From the NCBI GenBank assembly GCA_016630905.1, contig WBMQ01000001.1:806001-870000 (forward strand): DNA of 64,000 bases, given 5' to 3'. The position numbers and the translations under genes were made by a program. This document shows, in pieces, positions 37,570 through 49,704 of the stretch (position 1 is its first letter; each line of letters starts with the position of its first letter). The DNA comes from Capillidium heterosporum. Taxonomy: Eukaryota; Entomophthoromycota; Entomophthoromycetes; Entomophthorales; Capillidiaceae. The notes under the pieces were generated by a model. The model was given only the letters and a program-made list of their open reading frames with translations. It was not told the DNA's origin and did not search any database.

Positions 37570-39584
37570 AATTTTTATCATTAATAAACTTTCTTTTTAT
37601 ACTTGTACATATTTTATATATCGTTGTATATTTATATTAGCTTACATCTATCCTTATAAAATTCATCAATAGTTATTACGAAATCAACTGTTCTCTAGTG
37701 TTGGATTGCTATGGCTTATACTATAGGTATATCAAAACCTGGTCTTCATTCGTCTTAACTGTGGGTTATATAGAGATCAAGAACTCTAAATTTTTATTTA
37801 TTTTATTCATGTTAGAGGCATATTTCTACGTTATCTATTTGCTAAATATATATATTCTTTAATAATACTAGTCATGTTAAACCAAATCGCAAATTATAAC
37901 AAGTTAATAGAACCACTAGTATAAACTAAGAAAATTGCTGATATCTATGTACTCTAAGCAAAAACATATAAAATACATTCAAATCGTAGTTCTAATAGGT
38001 CAATTTTAGTAACTTTTGAAAGTGGACTTATAATAAGTATCCTCTATATGTACCATATTTTAAATTTGCACAAGTTTTGAAATAGCTATAGATAATAAGC
38101 TTAATAGCTATAGAAATTTCCAATAACTTAGGCTAAACCTGTATGCCAGTCAGCAATATAACGGATTTGATTCAAACAACCTTCTCTTCCGAAATAGATT
38201 GCTAAAAGATAGTTTTATTAGAGCTATAGTCATGCAAAACCAATATTTTAAATAATAATATTTTGATATATGGCTTTGGTAAATGATAGAAACTTCATTA
38301 ATATATCAAATATGCTTACCCAACTCATATAATCCAATAAATTGATATAGTACATTACAAAATTTGATAATGAAGTTTAATTACTGCTTTTTGAAAAAGT
38401 TGCAAAGGATTGTACTCTGTTGATAGTTGTTCTTACACAATTGCTGATTTCTTTCAAATAAAGTAGCAATGCAAGGCTGGGTTTCCTCTTTCAATCCTTT
38501 GCTAATACGATCGCTTGAATACTAATACTTTAATAAGCTTAGCTGCAAATATATATCTAAAATTCATATTCAAATTTGATAACTGAGGCTGGTCCATAAT
38601 TTTAGGAAACAAAATTTGTCTAAAATTAGTATACTAGTAACAATGTCTTTCCCATGCTATGAATAGTTTCAGAATCCAAATCGATTTTAATGGCTTTTTT
38701 CGTACTAGAATCGACTTCTAATATGAATATGGGTCTTAATTTTGAGTTGAAAACGCACTAAGTTACTTGTAGGTATTATTCAGTTGAATTTTTGATATGA
38801 TAAAACTCTTGGATTGCTTTTTATCAGGTTAATTGAAAATCTAAGGAATTTTGTTTAATAGAGTGATGAAAGTTCTTTCAATAGTTTTTAACTTTACTCT
38901 TTTAAAAACACAATAAATGGACGTTAGTAATTATTTAAGTACGTATAAAAACCAACTACAAAGTATATACAACCTTTAAGTTTATACTGACAAAAGAAAA
39001 TGAGTTTGTAAACGGTTTTCAAAGTAATCAATCTGCGACGACCCAAAGCTATCAACCAAGATTTGGACAGAGTTCAAGTAGCAAACTATTCGAAATTTGA
39101 CCTAACGCCTTCACTTTTTAACCCAAGTTCTAATAAATAATTCTGGGGTATATGTATACCTGAGAGTATCAAAACTACAAGTAATACATATATATGTGGT
39201 CTAGATTTTACCTTCATTAAATGATTCGATGACAAAAGTAACCTGTAATGCTATAATGGACTCACTGACTAATCGATCTTTAGACAGCTTAAAATTTACA
39301 TATATTAAATTAAAGGTATATGACCTAAACAACCTTAAAGTAATGTCTTGATATTATATGTTCAATTTAAATTCAATATATACTAGTATAAGTCTATTGA
39401 GTCCTTCTATCTACACATGAAATAGAGAGTTTAAAAAGCAATCGAAGATATCTTGAAATTGGTTACTATATGAAACAAATGGAATATTCAAATTTACTAC
39501 ATATATAATAATAATGATTGAGTAATTTTCAACTGATGTATATGTAACGTGTAATAAATAGAGCACATATCCTCAAATGAAAAA
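37570..39584. other. AT-rich gene-poor tract
   Basis: No open frame, RNA gene or repeat family was recognised. Confidence 0.5.
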
Positions 39585-40250
39585 ATACTATTCAAAGTCT
39601 CCAGTATCTTTACCAAACTTGAGCTCAACTTTATCGTCAGCATCTAAGCTGTTAGAGTGGCTGTCAGTACTGCTAATAGCATTTTCTGAATTGTCGCTCC
39701 CTAAGTAAAAGTCAAAGTTGTTGTAAAACTCCGTAACATACAGACCGGGCTAATATACAAGCTCCTCAAAATAAATTTTGGCAGCTTGCAAAGGAGGTAT
39801 ATCCATAATTTCGTCTCAGGTAAGTACATAGCTAGGAACAACCTCTTTTTCAAATCCAAGTTGGGAGGAGTATACTTCTTCATCATAGGTTGGGCTAGAA
39901 AGGTAAGAAATGTAATAGTTGTATTGGATAGATACACTGCCACACGGATTTGCACAGTAGTTGTAGATATCAGCTCATAAATGAAGCTATTGTATTCATA
40001 TTGGTTATATTGTTGGGCTTGGATAGGAAAGACTATGCTGAAGTTGCCAGTTGCAACGATATTGTTTGGATGAGCTCCTAGGATGACCTTATCATTGAAG
40101 GTAATAAACTCATGGATGAATGCTATTTCGTTTAAGCTAGTAGCACTGAATGGTTAGCCACCCTCTTTTTAGTCTGATCGTTAGACTGGCTACTTAGTCT
40201 AAAATGGGCATATTGTTCAAAGTCATTCTGTACAATACCTTTGGGTTTCA
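39585..40250 (-). pseudogene. decayed gene, unknown family
   Basis: On the minus strand a series of segments reads as protein: LKPKGIVQNDFEQYAHFRLS (from about 40240), EIAFIHEFITFNDKVILGAH, NNIVATGNFSIVFPIQAQQY and KKYTPPNLDLKKRLF. After a frameshift near 39830 come DIPPLQAAKIYFEELVY, a TAG stop, and LYVTEFYNNFDFYLGS, ending with an acidic tail and TAG near 39590. At least two frame changes and one internal stop are present. Confidence 0.4.
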
Positions 40251-42277
40251 AGTGTGTGCTGAGATGCTGAAAAGGTACTAAAGTTCAATTGTAAAGTAAA
40301 TTTGGATAGTTATCCCTTTTATACCTGTAAATCTCATCTAAAATTCAACTTAAATTGTGACTTCGATTTTGATTAATTTCTTTAGTAATTAAGGTTATAA
40401 TCAATTAAAATATTCTAACTACAAACTCGATTGTATTAAATTTAATCCTATAAAAATAGTAGCTTTAATCAATGAAATATTAGATCAAAATGCTAACTAT
40501 CTAACTTTTCAATATTAAATAAAATTTATCCCATTAATCAATAGATAGAATAGATTTGTATACGATTTTGTATACGTTATTTTGAAGCTTTATATACTTG
40601 TATGAAAAGCTTTAAGCTATAGATGTATATTAGTGAGTTTTGTTAAAATCTCATGCATTTGTGTGAATCAAAGCTACAAAGTTGAAAATTACTGAGTTAT
40701 AGTTTAGGTGGCATAAAGTAGTAAATCCGATTGTATTGCTCATGGAGCCCATGTTATCATATTTAATTTGTAGGTACAATTAAACTACATATACATCTAC
40801 ATAAAATAATTCAATTCTTTTTTAACCTAGAAAAAGTGATCGCCAGCTTGCAATTCAAAGGAAATTAAATTTCTATTGATCTAGAGCTGTAGACTGGACC
40901 TACACGCCGTAGCTGCTTTTCATCAATTTTACAAGTTACTATGGATATATATACTACCGAATAAAACAATAGAATTTAATTATATAACATTGTAGGTTTC
41001 CAAGTATACTTTCAGCTTCAACTCGTATAAATTTGTACTTAAACTGCTGGATTGAACTAAACTTTTCTCTTAGCAAATTAATTATTCAACCAACATCACT
41101 TATAAAAGATTGAGACCAGCTTAAAAACCAACTTTACTTTGAATCCATCAAAGTTAGGTTATGGCATTTTATAGGCTATACAAACTTTTCAACTCAATAT
41201 ATCAATCAAATAAAATGTATAGATGGCTTGCTCATTTAGTCGCCTTTACGTTTCAAAGTCCATGTTCCTTTATTTGATAGTTGCTTTAGCTTACAACTTC
41301 AATTAAGGTATGGTTTCATTGTAAATAGGACTTATACAACGAGCCGAAGAATGTCAATTTGATATGTATAATCTCAATACATAAACACTAGAAATTGAAT
41401 AGTTAAAAGAACTTTCAAAATCGAATATATCTACCTTATATATGTATATGGATGTAGGTTTGGTAAGAGGATAGGTGCATATAATTTACTTTATGTTTAT
41501 ATATTCTATCTCTGAGATTATGATGTTTATATAAATAAACTTTATTAGTAGAATTTCTAGATAAGCTTTTAATACCATAATAAAAGCTAGTTTATTCCAT
41601 CTCACCTTCATATATCAATTCAATTCGATTTCCAATATAGTCAATAGGTAGCGAAATAGTTGGAAGCTTCGGTTGAGCTTGCAGCACATAGCATTTACAC
41701 TCAATTTTTATTGGCATCGACTATGACTACCACCTCAATATGAGAGCTGAATATAACTAGTAAACGATGAGTTTGGATACAAAATAGTATTTATACAGGT
41801 CAAAATCAATTAAAATCCTACTACATCGAGTTAGCTTGGTTAGAGATGAGCATCTACCAAATTTCCATCAGCCCAAAGTTGAGTGTAAAATTTAAATGTT
41901 AAATAAATAGGTCCAAGCTATCCTTAGCTTTATCTTCTTACTTATATGAATTCTAATTAGGCTGGTATAAGTCAAACCTATGTATAACTCCCTTGAATTG
42001 GCATATAAAATCAAATTTATCGTTTTCATAATATTAAACCTTTACTCTATCCATTTTGAAAGGTAGGATATTACTATCAAAGCGATGACATTATAGTCGG
42101 CAATTGGATCCTTATAGCGAAAACCAACCTCTCCTTCGTATTACTTGATAAATATATTTTTGAAATACCTGCAGAGAAAGCGTATTGGATGTAGCATTTT
42201 TAGTTAAAAGAATATAGATATCAGTATCATGATTCTAATTTATTTAAAATATGCCAAGCTTAATCTTACGATTCCCT
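40251..42277. other. AT-rich gene-poor tract
   Basis: No supportable gene or repeat. Confidence 0.5.
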
Positions 42278-42493
42278 CTAAAAGGCTGCTGCAAACTTAT
42301 CATTCTTCTTATTGGTATTCTCTTTGAAGACGGCTGCCATCTTATTGTGATCAAACTCATTTCTGTGGAAGTTCTCCGCGTTGATTTTGCGGCTGTTATA
42401 ATCGTTGTAATACTGAGATGAGTAGCAATAATGAAAGTGATATAGAATTTCATCATTAAAAATAGCTACAAAAAATCTAGGATAATGGGCCAT
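42278..42493 (-). CDS. possible 52-residue hydrophilic protein
   Basis: ATG 42493 opens eight codons (MAHYPRFF). A 57-base intron with GTAGCT donor and CATCTCAG acceptor (42469-42413) follows. The second exon (42412-42278) is rich in Asn, Lys and Ala, ends FAAAF and closes with TAG. The intron length is a multiple of three without a stop, so the frame is also open unspliced. Another overlapping frame starts with a signal-like MMKFYITFIIATHLSITTI, so which product (if any) is made is uncertain. Confidence 0.3.
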   Translation of the reverse strand: MAHYPRFFVAIFNDEILYHFHYCYSSQYYNDYNSRKINAENFHRNEFDHNKMAAVFKENTNKKNDKFAAAF

Positions 42494-43229
42494 TGGTTGG
42501 AAGTTTTGTATATGTAGGCTTTTTAGCTTGAAAAGATACCTTTTTTAATATTGAGCCAATAGACTCGGTTAAAGTTTTATAAGTAGATAGTAATTTGAAC
42601 AGCTCTCAAACTAGCAAAGTATATCTACTGGATTTCAATAATTTTGAAATTCTGCCCCAGTCCTATCAAAAACCCTCTACAAAAAAGCCTTCAGTTCAAT
42701 AGATGCGGCATAGTATTTAATTAAAAGGTACAACTAAATGCCAAAAGCTTAACTGGAATTACTTTGCTCCTCACAACTGAAGACTACTTTCTTACGTAAG
42801 CCGAATTTGTATTCTGTAATCCTATAGAAAAATTGCATCTGAACAGCCAATCATCGAAGCTCTACAGCTGCGAATTCTCAGATTTGAATTTAATAAGCTT
42901 TCATTATAAACCTAAACTTAAACTCATCTTAATTGATATTAACATATTCTATGAGCAGGTAAATCAATTCAGCATAGCCGCTACCACCAACTCAGATGTC
43001 ATTAAAGCTAACTAGTTTAACCACAACTAGGTTCACAAGGTAATGTTTTTAATGTAGCTTAGCCAAGTATTTTTAAAATACTGCTACCAAAGATGTAGCA
43101 ATTAACTTATTTGTAACTTTCTTCTCTACCTTAAAGAATCTGAAATTTAGCTTTATTATATCTATATTAAGAGGGCTTTTTGTCTGTTGTGTTTATCCTC
43201 TAACTCTACTGCTTAAAAGAAGCTTTCCA

Positions 43230-44179
43230 TCAATAGCTTAAATGGCTCTCATCCTCGATTTTCTTTATACTTACCTTTTTTAAGATTAATTTATACCGTT
43301 CTCATCAACAAATACTGTGAGGCTGGTAACACTAATAAAGATGAGTATTACTTACTAGTTTATCAACTTGCCCAGACAACCCATCTGTTTTTTTAAGAAA
43401 TTTACTCACAATGTCAACAAATTAAAGGGATAAATTTGACTCATTTATAGCTCATTGAACCTACAGTCCTCAAAGAGTTATACTGCTGTTTCCTCACCTT
43501 GTTCTCATCCGAATTTCCAAAGATTTTTCCACTTGAAGGTGACCAGGAAGTCCTACGTAATATATTAGAACCAATAGTTACTCTACTTCGTCTAGATGCC
43601 GAACCCGATCTTTTGTAAAATATTTATAATGAAGCAATTATTCTGCTTGTAAACAGCCCTATATTTTATAGATTTCTCATAGACTTGCTCAGTATGTTTA
43701 AGAAGGCTGCACTTATAGGATCCATCGGCAAGGAGTGTTATAGTGGTGCTTTGTCAGTATTCACCAGCTTCTACGCCAAAATCTCTAATAAAGTCGACCA
43801 AAATAAATTCCTTAAGGCAGCAGATTATCAGGCTGAATCGGACCTCCTAACTTTTAACCCAAGGAGCTTCGAATCTATTCTCAGCACCGGTCATGATCCA
43901 GTTCAGGCTCCGTATCGATTAAATAGTTTCAAACCCACTTCTTTTGGAATTCGACTTACCAACTTCATAAAGCTGATTCTATCCGATAAAATGATATCTA
44001 GTTACGAATCGGCTACACGTAAACCACCCACACTCGCTCTTAATAGTGCCACTTCCACTTTCCGCGTCTCTGTTCACCAAAATGGTTCAACCTTACCCAC
44101 CAAGTGTCGAAAGCTCCCAAAACAGAACTCATTGCCACCAGCAACAAGCATGTCAAATTTAGTCCCAAAGCCAACTTGA
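43230..44179 (+). CDS. partly resolved gene or relic, unknown helical protein
   Basis: The best part is 43448-43614 joined across a 42-base intron (43615-43656, GTAAAA to AAACAG) to 43657-44179. It reads LKELYCCFLTLFSSEFPKIF, LEPIVTLLRLDAEPDLF, FYRFLIDLLSMFKKAALIG and NFIKLILSDKMISSYESATR. Upstream, 43230-43393 reads in the same frame (LRLIYTVLINKYCEAGNTNK) but meets TAA and TAG before 43448. No clean intron removes these. Downstream of 44179 further coding-like segments lie in other frames (about 44100-44180 and 44240-44400). The alternating hydrophobic pattern suggests an all-helical protein. No ATG start could be assigned. Confidence 0.3.
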
Positions 44180-44684
44180 TCAAAGGTAATTCTTACATTC
44201 CATCTGTGGTATTAATCTTCCCACTACTTTTTTAAAGAGGTGAATTTGTTGGAAAACTTCTCCTGATCAACTACAGAACATACCCTGGGAAAAGGTTGTT
44301 GAAGCTTTCGTCACTACCGATCCTCATCAATTGAGATGCCTTACAAAAGTACACAGCTCTCAAGTAGAAAGTTGAAAAAACTTCTTCAACCTTTCTTCTA
44401 TCGAATCTAAGCAGAAGAGTAAGTTTCACTTCCCATAATTGCGCCTACAGACCCGTTCAAAGTTATTCAAATCTAAAGGTAAAGGCATAAGCACCTCTAC
44501 CTGTACATAAATTTATTACCCTTAACTTTATTCGAGTCTTTAGGGCTAAATTATACTTTTCTTTATTTGCTGTTTACTATTTTTAATATAACTTATTAAT
44601 GATCTTGTTTTACTTTCTGTTATTTTTATTGACTAGGCTAGTTATAAACTAGCACCATTATATATACATGTCTTAAGTATGGTA

Positions 44685-44735
44685 AGTAGGACCAGTCCTT
44701 CACAGCATTAATGTGACATAAGGACTAGTACTACT
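44685..44735. repeat. imperfect inverted repeat (hairpin)
   Basis: Arms 44685-44700 and 44720-44735 match at 14 of 16 positions (AGTAGGACCAGTCCTT against the complement of AAGGACTAGTACTACT). A second inner stem CACA/TGTG sits inside. A short GGTGAA...TTCACC stem follows at about 44740-44765. No gene abuts it. Confidence 0.45.
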
Positions 44736-44765
44736 AGATCGGTGAATTCAACTCCCCTTCACCCA

Positions 44766-45615
44766 TAAATCACTCACCTTAAGTCAAAAACCTACACAAC
44801 GTTGAAATTTATTTTGTATATCAGTATATACGTTTAAAAATTGAAATATAGAAACAATATAGTGCTTCTATTTAATTTTATAACCTTGATATACACACAA
44901 TGCCCTATTATTCAATATATCTACCCAGCTTTGTAGCTGACTTTATAAGCTGAATAACAAGTCGCTCGCTTATAGTATCTGCTAATATCTTTGGATTGAG
45001 ACATCCATCCCTTTGGTGGTTAATTTCGATGTCAAATGCCATATATACGATCCAACCTCCATCTCATTCTACCTCCAGGAACATAACCCTTTATTTTGGT
45101 TTGTATAGGTTGAAAGATTGCTAGCATGTACGGTAATCGAGGCGTCAAAGGACAAAAAACTAAGGATGTTAAGTATAGAAGCTTATTTAATAGATTTGGT
45201 AACTACATCTCAAGGATTCTTTTCATGGGATACCAACTAGATATAATACGCAATCAATAGAAATTTCCTTACTGTTCTAATTAAAAGAACCTTTGGCAAT
45301 GTGATATATCTAGTTAGCACCACATGAGAAAGGGATTTATATAGTCAGTTTTGAGTTATAAATCGGTATTGAGTTATACTTCACTGTATAACGTGGGAAG
45401 AGGGATAGAACATAAAACTTTCAACTCAATATCCCTCAGACTCATGATCTCAATTTTACCAAATCCAACTTATATCCAGTATTCCAATAAATTGTATAGG
45501 AATTGGTGTCCGAAAATGAATTTGTATATACCTATTTCAAATAATTTTGACAATTGTACCAAATAGTATGTCAAACTGAATACTTTATTTACAAAAACAA
45601 ACACAACTTGGCGAT
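44766..45615. other. intergenic, 3' of the 7TM receptor gene
   Basis: No supportable gene. Confidence 0.5.
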
Positions 45616-46683
45616 TTAATAATAGCCCATCAGATTCTTCAAGTCTAAAACCAGCGGTCTATTGGAAACGATAACCAATATGGGGCAGACCAAGGTTGCG
45701 GTAGAGTACAGTACTGAGTAGATACATTGAACAGTAAAGCTATCCTTCCCGGTACAGATTTCAATCAGGATAAGGGTTATGAACGGGATGTGGGTGAACA
45801 AATAGACCAGAGTAACCGGTAGGAACTTGCGAACGATGGCCTTTTCGGAAATTTGGATGGTATTTATGTTGATTGGGATTGAGTTGTTGTAGCTCGGGTT
45901 GGAGTACTTTACCGGATTGGATAGGGAACCATCATGGATTTGGACGTCACTAGTGTTGACATACTCTTCAACGCGGTTGTTGACTTTTGAAGTGTTGGTG
46001 TTGTTATCGGTTACCAGGTCCTGCTCCGAGTTGTTGATGCTTTTCAAGTTGAAGTGGTTGTTCAGGTTGCGCTGTAGGTTCAAGTTCAAGTTCCTGTACT
46101 TGAGTAGAATGAAGAAGCTAAAGAAGAGATGAGCTATACCTCCCAACGCCATTATGAAAATATAGAAGCAACTGTTAAGAAGAGGCAGGGATTCCGAAGA
46201 AAAGTACTGGTTGATACATAAAAGTTTAGACTCAGGCTGCTTGAATTTCTCGAATAGCGATAATGGGAGAGAGAGGCAGAACAGTAACACCCAGAAGGAG
46301 GCGATTCCCGAATACCACACCTTCTTGACGATCTTACGTTCCAGGACTACTACCCAGAAGTAATAGCCATACCTAGTAGCTATGGAGAATGGGAAGGCCG
46401 TTATCGAGACGTTGGTTATAAACCCTAAAACCTGACAGGTTGTGTTCGATACTATGAGGTCCTTGGTGATAAAAGACTTGAAATAGATATACAGGGACGC
46501 TGTCGTGTACAGTAGGTTGATAAAGCTTATTTGGAAGATAAGGAGGTTGCCTACCGCCTCCTGCTTGTACTTGTTCCGTATTAGTAGTAGTATGGACAAA
46601 GCTATCGGTATGAGACCTAGTAGTGAGCAGGTGGAGTTGTATATGGACAAGGTGTAGATCAATCTTTCGGTTTCGAGATCCAT
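45616..46683 (-). CDS. seven-transmembrane receptor, rhodopsin-like
   Basis: An intact single exon of 355 residues (ATG 46683). Seven hydrophobic segments lie at about residues 10-35, 44-70, 84-112, 121-145, 168-196, 286-310 and 320-345. Cys83 (start of helix 3) and Cys156 (second outer loop) are placed to form the conserved disulfide. ATRYGYYFW (102-110) takes the place of the DRY motif. Helix 7 ends CPILVIVSNRP where NPxxY is expected. The third inner loop is long (about 90 residues) and Asn/Ser-rich with SINNSEQD- and NTNTSKVNN-type stretches. The short N-terminus carries an NST glycosylation site. It should couple to a heterotrimeric G protein at the plasma membrane; the ligand is unknown. 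Class A-like receptors are rare in Dikarya but reported in early-diverging fungi. Confidence 0.75.
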   Translation of the reverse strand: MDLETERLIYTLSIYNSTCSLLGLIPIALSILLLIRNKYKQEAVGNLLIFQISFINLLYTTASLYIYFKSFITKDLIVSNTTCQVLGFITNVSITAFPFSIATRYGYYFWVVVLERKIVKKVWYSGIASFWVLLFCLSLPLSLFEKFKQPESKLLCINQYFSSESLPLLNSCFYIFIMALGGIAHLFFSFFILLKYRNLNLNLQRNLNNHFNLKSINNSEQDLVTDNNTNTSKVNNRVEEYVNTSDVQIHDGSLSNPVKYSNPSYNNSIPININTIQISEKAIVRKFLPVTLVYLFTHIPFITLILIEICTGKDSFTVQCIYSVLYSTATLVCPILVIVSNRPLVLDLKNLMGYY

Positions 46684-49600
46684 TTGCTGATGTTTATTAT
46701 AGCTTCGATCGACTAATACACTATTAAGTTTGATAGAGGTGAAACGGACCTTGCATAAACGGAGGTGTTCTTTTCAAAAGTTGAGGGTAAAGTTTGAACT
46801 GTAGCTAACGTCCTTACCCTTATATATATTCTTTCTGCAAGTGAAACCACTATAAAGTTAGTTTTTAAGATGAAGTTTCTCATGTGGTAGCCATCCAATA
46901 GCATTACTTGTAACTAGAATAAACTAGCATTTCAACAAGCAGGAGGGTATACCCAATCACCAGGTTTTGTAGATGGATTAGCTTCCTTATATTTAGAAGT
47001 GGTTCTTTTTGTGTATCGCTATCCAAGAAACGTCGGTTTTATCGAGTTATATTTAGGGTGGGATTGTTGGCATCTCCCAAATAGAGAATATTAATTGTAT
47101 AAATGCCTATAGAGACCAAATTATTTTTAACGAACGAGTTGTTCATTTGGCTATAAAAGTTCGGGATAATTTCTCGATTTGGCTAAAGTGAATAGATTGG
47201 TGTTCACTTACCATTTACAAAAATTAATTAACTTCAAACATTACCTTAGCTTTTCGGAAAACTTGTTGAGAGTACCCCTACCTAAAGAACATGTGTAACT
47301 ATACATCTATGGATTGCTATATAGCCACACACCTACACCCACCCACACGCCTGATAATTCAAATGCGATGCCTACTCTCAACAAAAAAGGGAATCTAATG
47401 AGTTATAAGTGGTGGACATGCTGGCGAGTTAGGGTACTTCGCCCTTTTGATTTATATAGTTCCAACTTTATAGAGTGACTATGTTTATCATTCTTCTCCT
47501 TTATAACTGCTTTTAAAAGAAGTGGTTATTTTATCTACTCAAAAATAGATAACGTCCGAGATTTCAGGTACCCATGTAAACCATTTCGGATGACGAGCCT
47601 ATTCTAATAACTATAATTCCCATTTACTGATGTTTATATTACTGAATATATTAGTAGCTCAGTAAATAGGAATATGTTCAATTTATTGGTGTTGTTGTAA
47701 AGGAATAGCATCCACTTAAAAATATAAGGTACCGGTCCGCCGGCACTTTCCCCCACAACTCGCCCTGAGGATACAATTTGATTTTTGAGACTATCATAAG
47801 TGGTTTCCTTTGCTCAAAGGACATCATCTCAAATAGTATCAAACTAATTTTGCACAGAATGTACTGTGGATGATTCTAGAAGCAGGCCTCTATAGACAAC
47901 TACAAATGATATTCAAGTTTTGTGAGGTTCTTGAAATATTATAAGATATTGTAAAGTAAACCCGAAGTTTTGAACATAAATTTCTTGGGATTTATAAACT
48001 GCCTAGCAGCAGATATTATCCAACGATATACTACTATAACATCCTATTACAAAGTACTATTGGCTTCGAATACTTTTAAAGGTTCAACAAATATATCCAA
48101 AAAACTTCAAGTTATATCTGTTGGGAATGCCGATAGATGCCCTATTCTAAAATAATGCGAGAACGTTTCCTTCAAACCTAACTGTTCGGATAATATAGTC
48201 TAATTCTATAATTAAATTTGATCTATATTCGTCATTTTTTCAGAACATATTAGTGCCAATATGCTAAATAAAGCATAGTAAATTATCGAGTGGTGCATCT
48301 TTACCAGCAGCTATATATTCCATGAAATCATCTACAGACCAATATATTGCATAGGAGTTTGCCGGAAAAAGGAAATAATTGTTAGAATCTAGGAACCTAT
48401 ATTGTCATGAGATATTGATTTTTTTACCAAAAGCTAATGAGTCTAAGGTTTTATAGAGAATATGGTTATATTCGGCATAGTCAGCTTCGACATCTACCCT
48501 ACTGAAACATACCCAAAGTATGTTAAACCTGATATGTATGGCTCATATACATAGTTTTTATACTTAGATCAAGCGTCTACCTTCAGATTAAGTATATAAT
48601 CGGACATAACTACTAAACTTCAAAGAAGCATACAAAATCTCCAAGACAAGTTCCAAAAGAAGTTTGTCCATTTGGGAATTTTTATGTCTTATACAACAAA
48701 TTAATAAGTTTAAAACGTAGGTAACCCTTATTATTTCATAATATATATGGGTATATCCGGCATAGATTTCTAGGAAAGTGATCTTATAGAGGCATATATA
48801 TATACGAAAGTGACCTTATGGAGACATGTACCATCAGTTGTAGCATTAAATATAATAAAGCGAGTACCTGGAGCTATAGAATGATTCTATATGCTACAAA
48901 GCTTAGCAATTCTCTGCACGTAGCATTTATACTTTATTAAAATACTATACCTTGTAATAGAAGTTTGAGTAGGGTTCAAACGCATTTGGTGTGAGAGATT
49001 GAAACTTTAATATATTGATAACTATGTACAATAACCACGATAAACCCTTTATATGAGTTTAATGCTGGTGTTGGGTTTCACTTGGATTTTCTGGTTATAG
49101 TTCCGTTGGTTCTAAACTTTCAATTTTGTTTTCTACACCTTTTAAACATAGATCTAAACATTGGTAATACGCTTCAGACTAAAGCAGTCCATTGACTTGT
49201 AAGAGAGGATTTCCTTTGAATCGAGAATCCTCAATATTGGATATACAAGTTTCTCTTGTAAACTCGTACCTACTACAGTCGGTTTTTGATGACAGGTGAG
49301 AAATATATAAGTTAAAAGTTTACAATGTATGTCTAGATAATATCTTGCATTTCAATTAAAGATCTATAGGTGACAAAAGGTTAAGGATCCTAATTAGGAT
49401 ACGGCAGTTGGTATTTTGTAGCCATAAACCAAAGGTATTTTTTAAAATGTATATAGCTAGTCTCTATGTACCTTTAATACTGTAACTTGTAGTAGACTTT
49501 CCATATTAAGGCTATTCCTAGTAGCTTAGGAACTTTGTATCCTTTATCTTATCCTTCGACTTCTAAAAATACGATACGTCACCCACAATCCTTGACTTGA

Positions 49601-49704
49601 ATCTGGTATTTATGAGTCATCACCAAAGAAAGCGATAAGAGAAAAACCCTTTAAAAAGTGTACATCCACTTTACTCTACAACAGCAAACTTGGAATTTCA
49701 AACT
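46684..49704. other. intergenic between the receptor and OTC genes
   Basis: A 3 kb AT-rich span without a supportable gene. It contains the inverted repeat at 47616-47673. A short imperfect direct duplication also occurs at about 48775-48830 (GAAAGTGATCTTATAGAG and GAAAGTGACCTTATGGAG). Confidence 0.5.
47616..47673. repeat. inverted repeat, 15-base arms
   Basis: Arms 47616-47630 (ATTCCCATTTACTGA) and 47659-47673 match at 14 of 15 positions around a 28-base AT-rich spacer. It could be a cruciform or a trace of a small element; no flanking target duplication was recognised. Confidence 0.35.

Noticed and set aside
43685-44179. Treating the 164-codon frame as a complete single-exon gene
   Set aside because: The same reading continues upstream through a well-formed 42-base intron, so the ATG at 43694 is internal.
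47725-47780. A GC-rich island in AT-rich DNA resembling a small nuclear RNA piece
   Set aside because: No match to U1, U2, U4, U5 or U6 core sequences, and no flanking structure.
25182-49704. A large transposon or integrated virus as the cause of the gene-poor tract
   Set aside because: No reverse transcriptase, integrase/transposase, capsid or terminal repeat motifs were seen; the fragments look like unrelated cellular genes.
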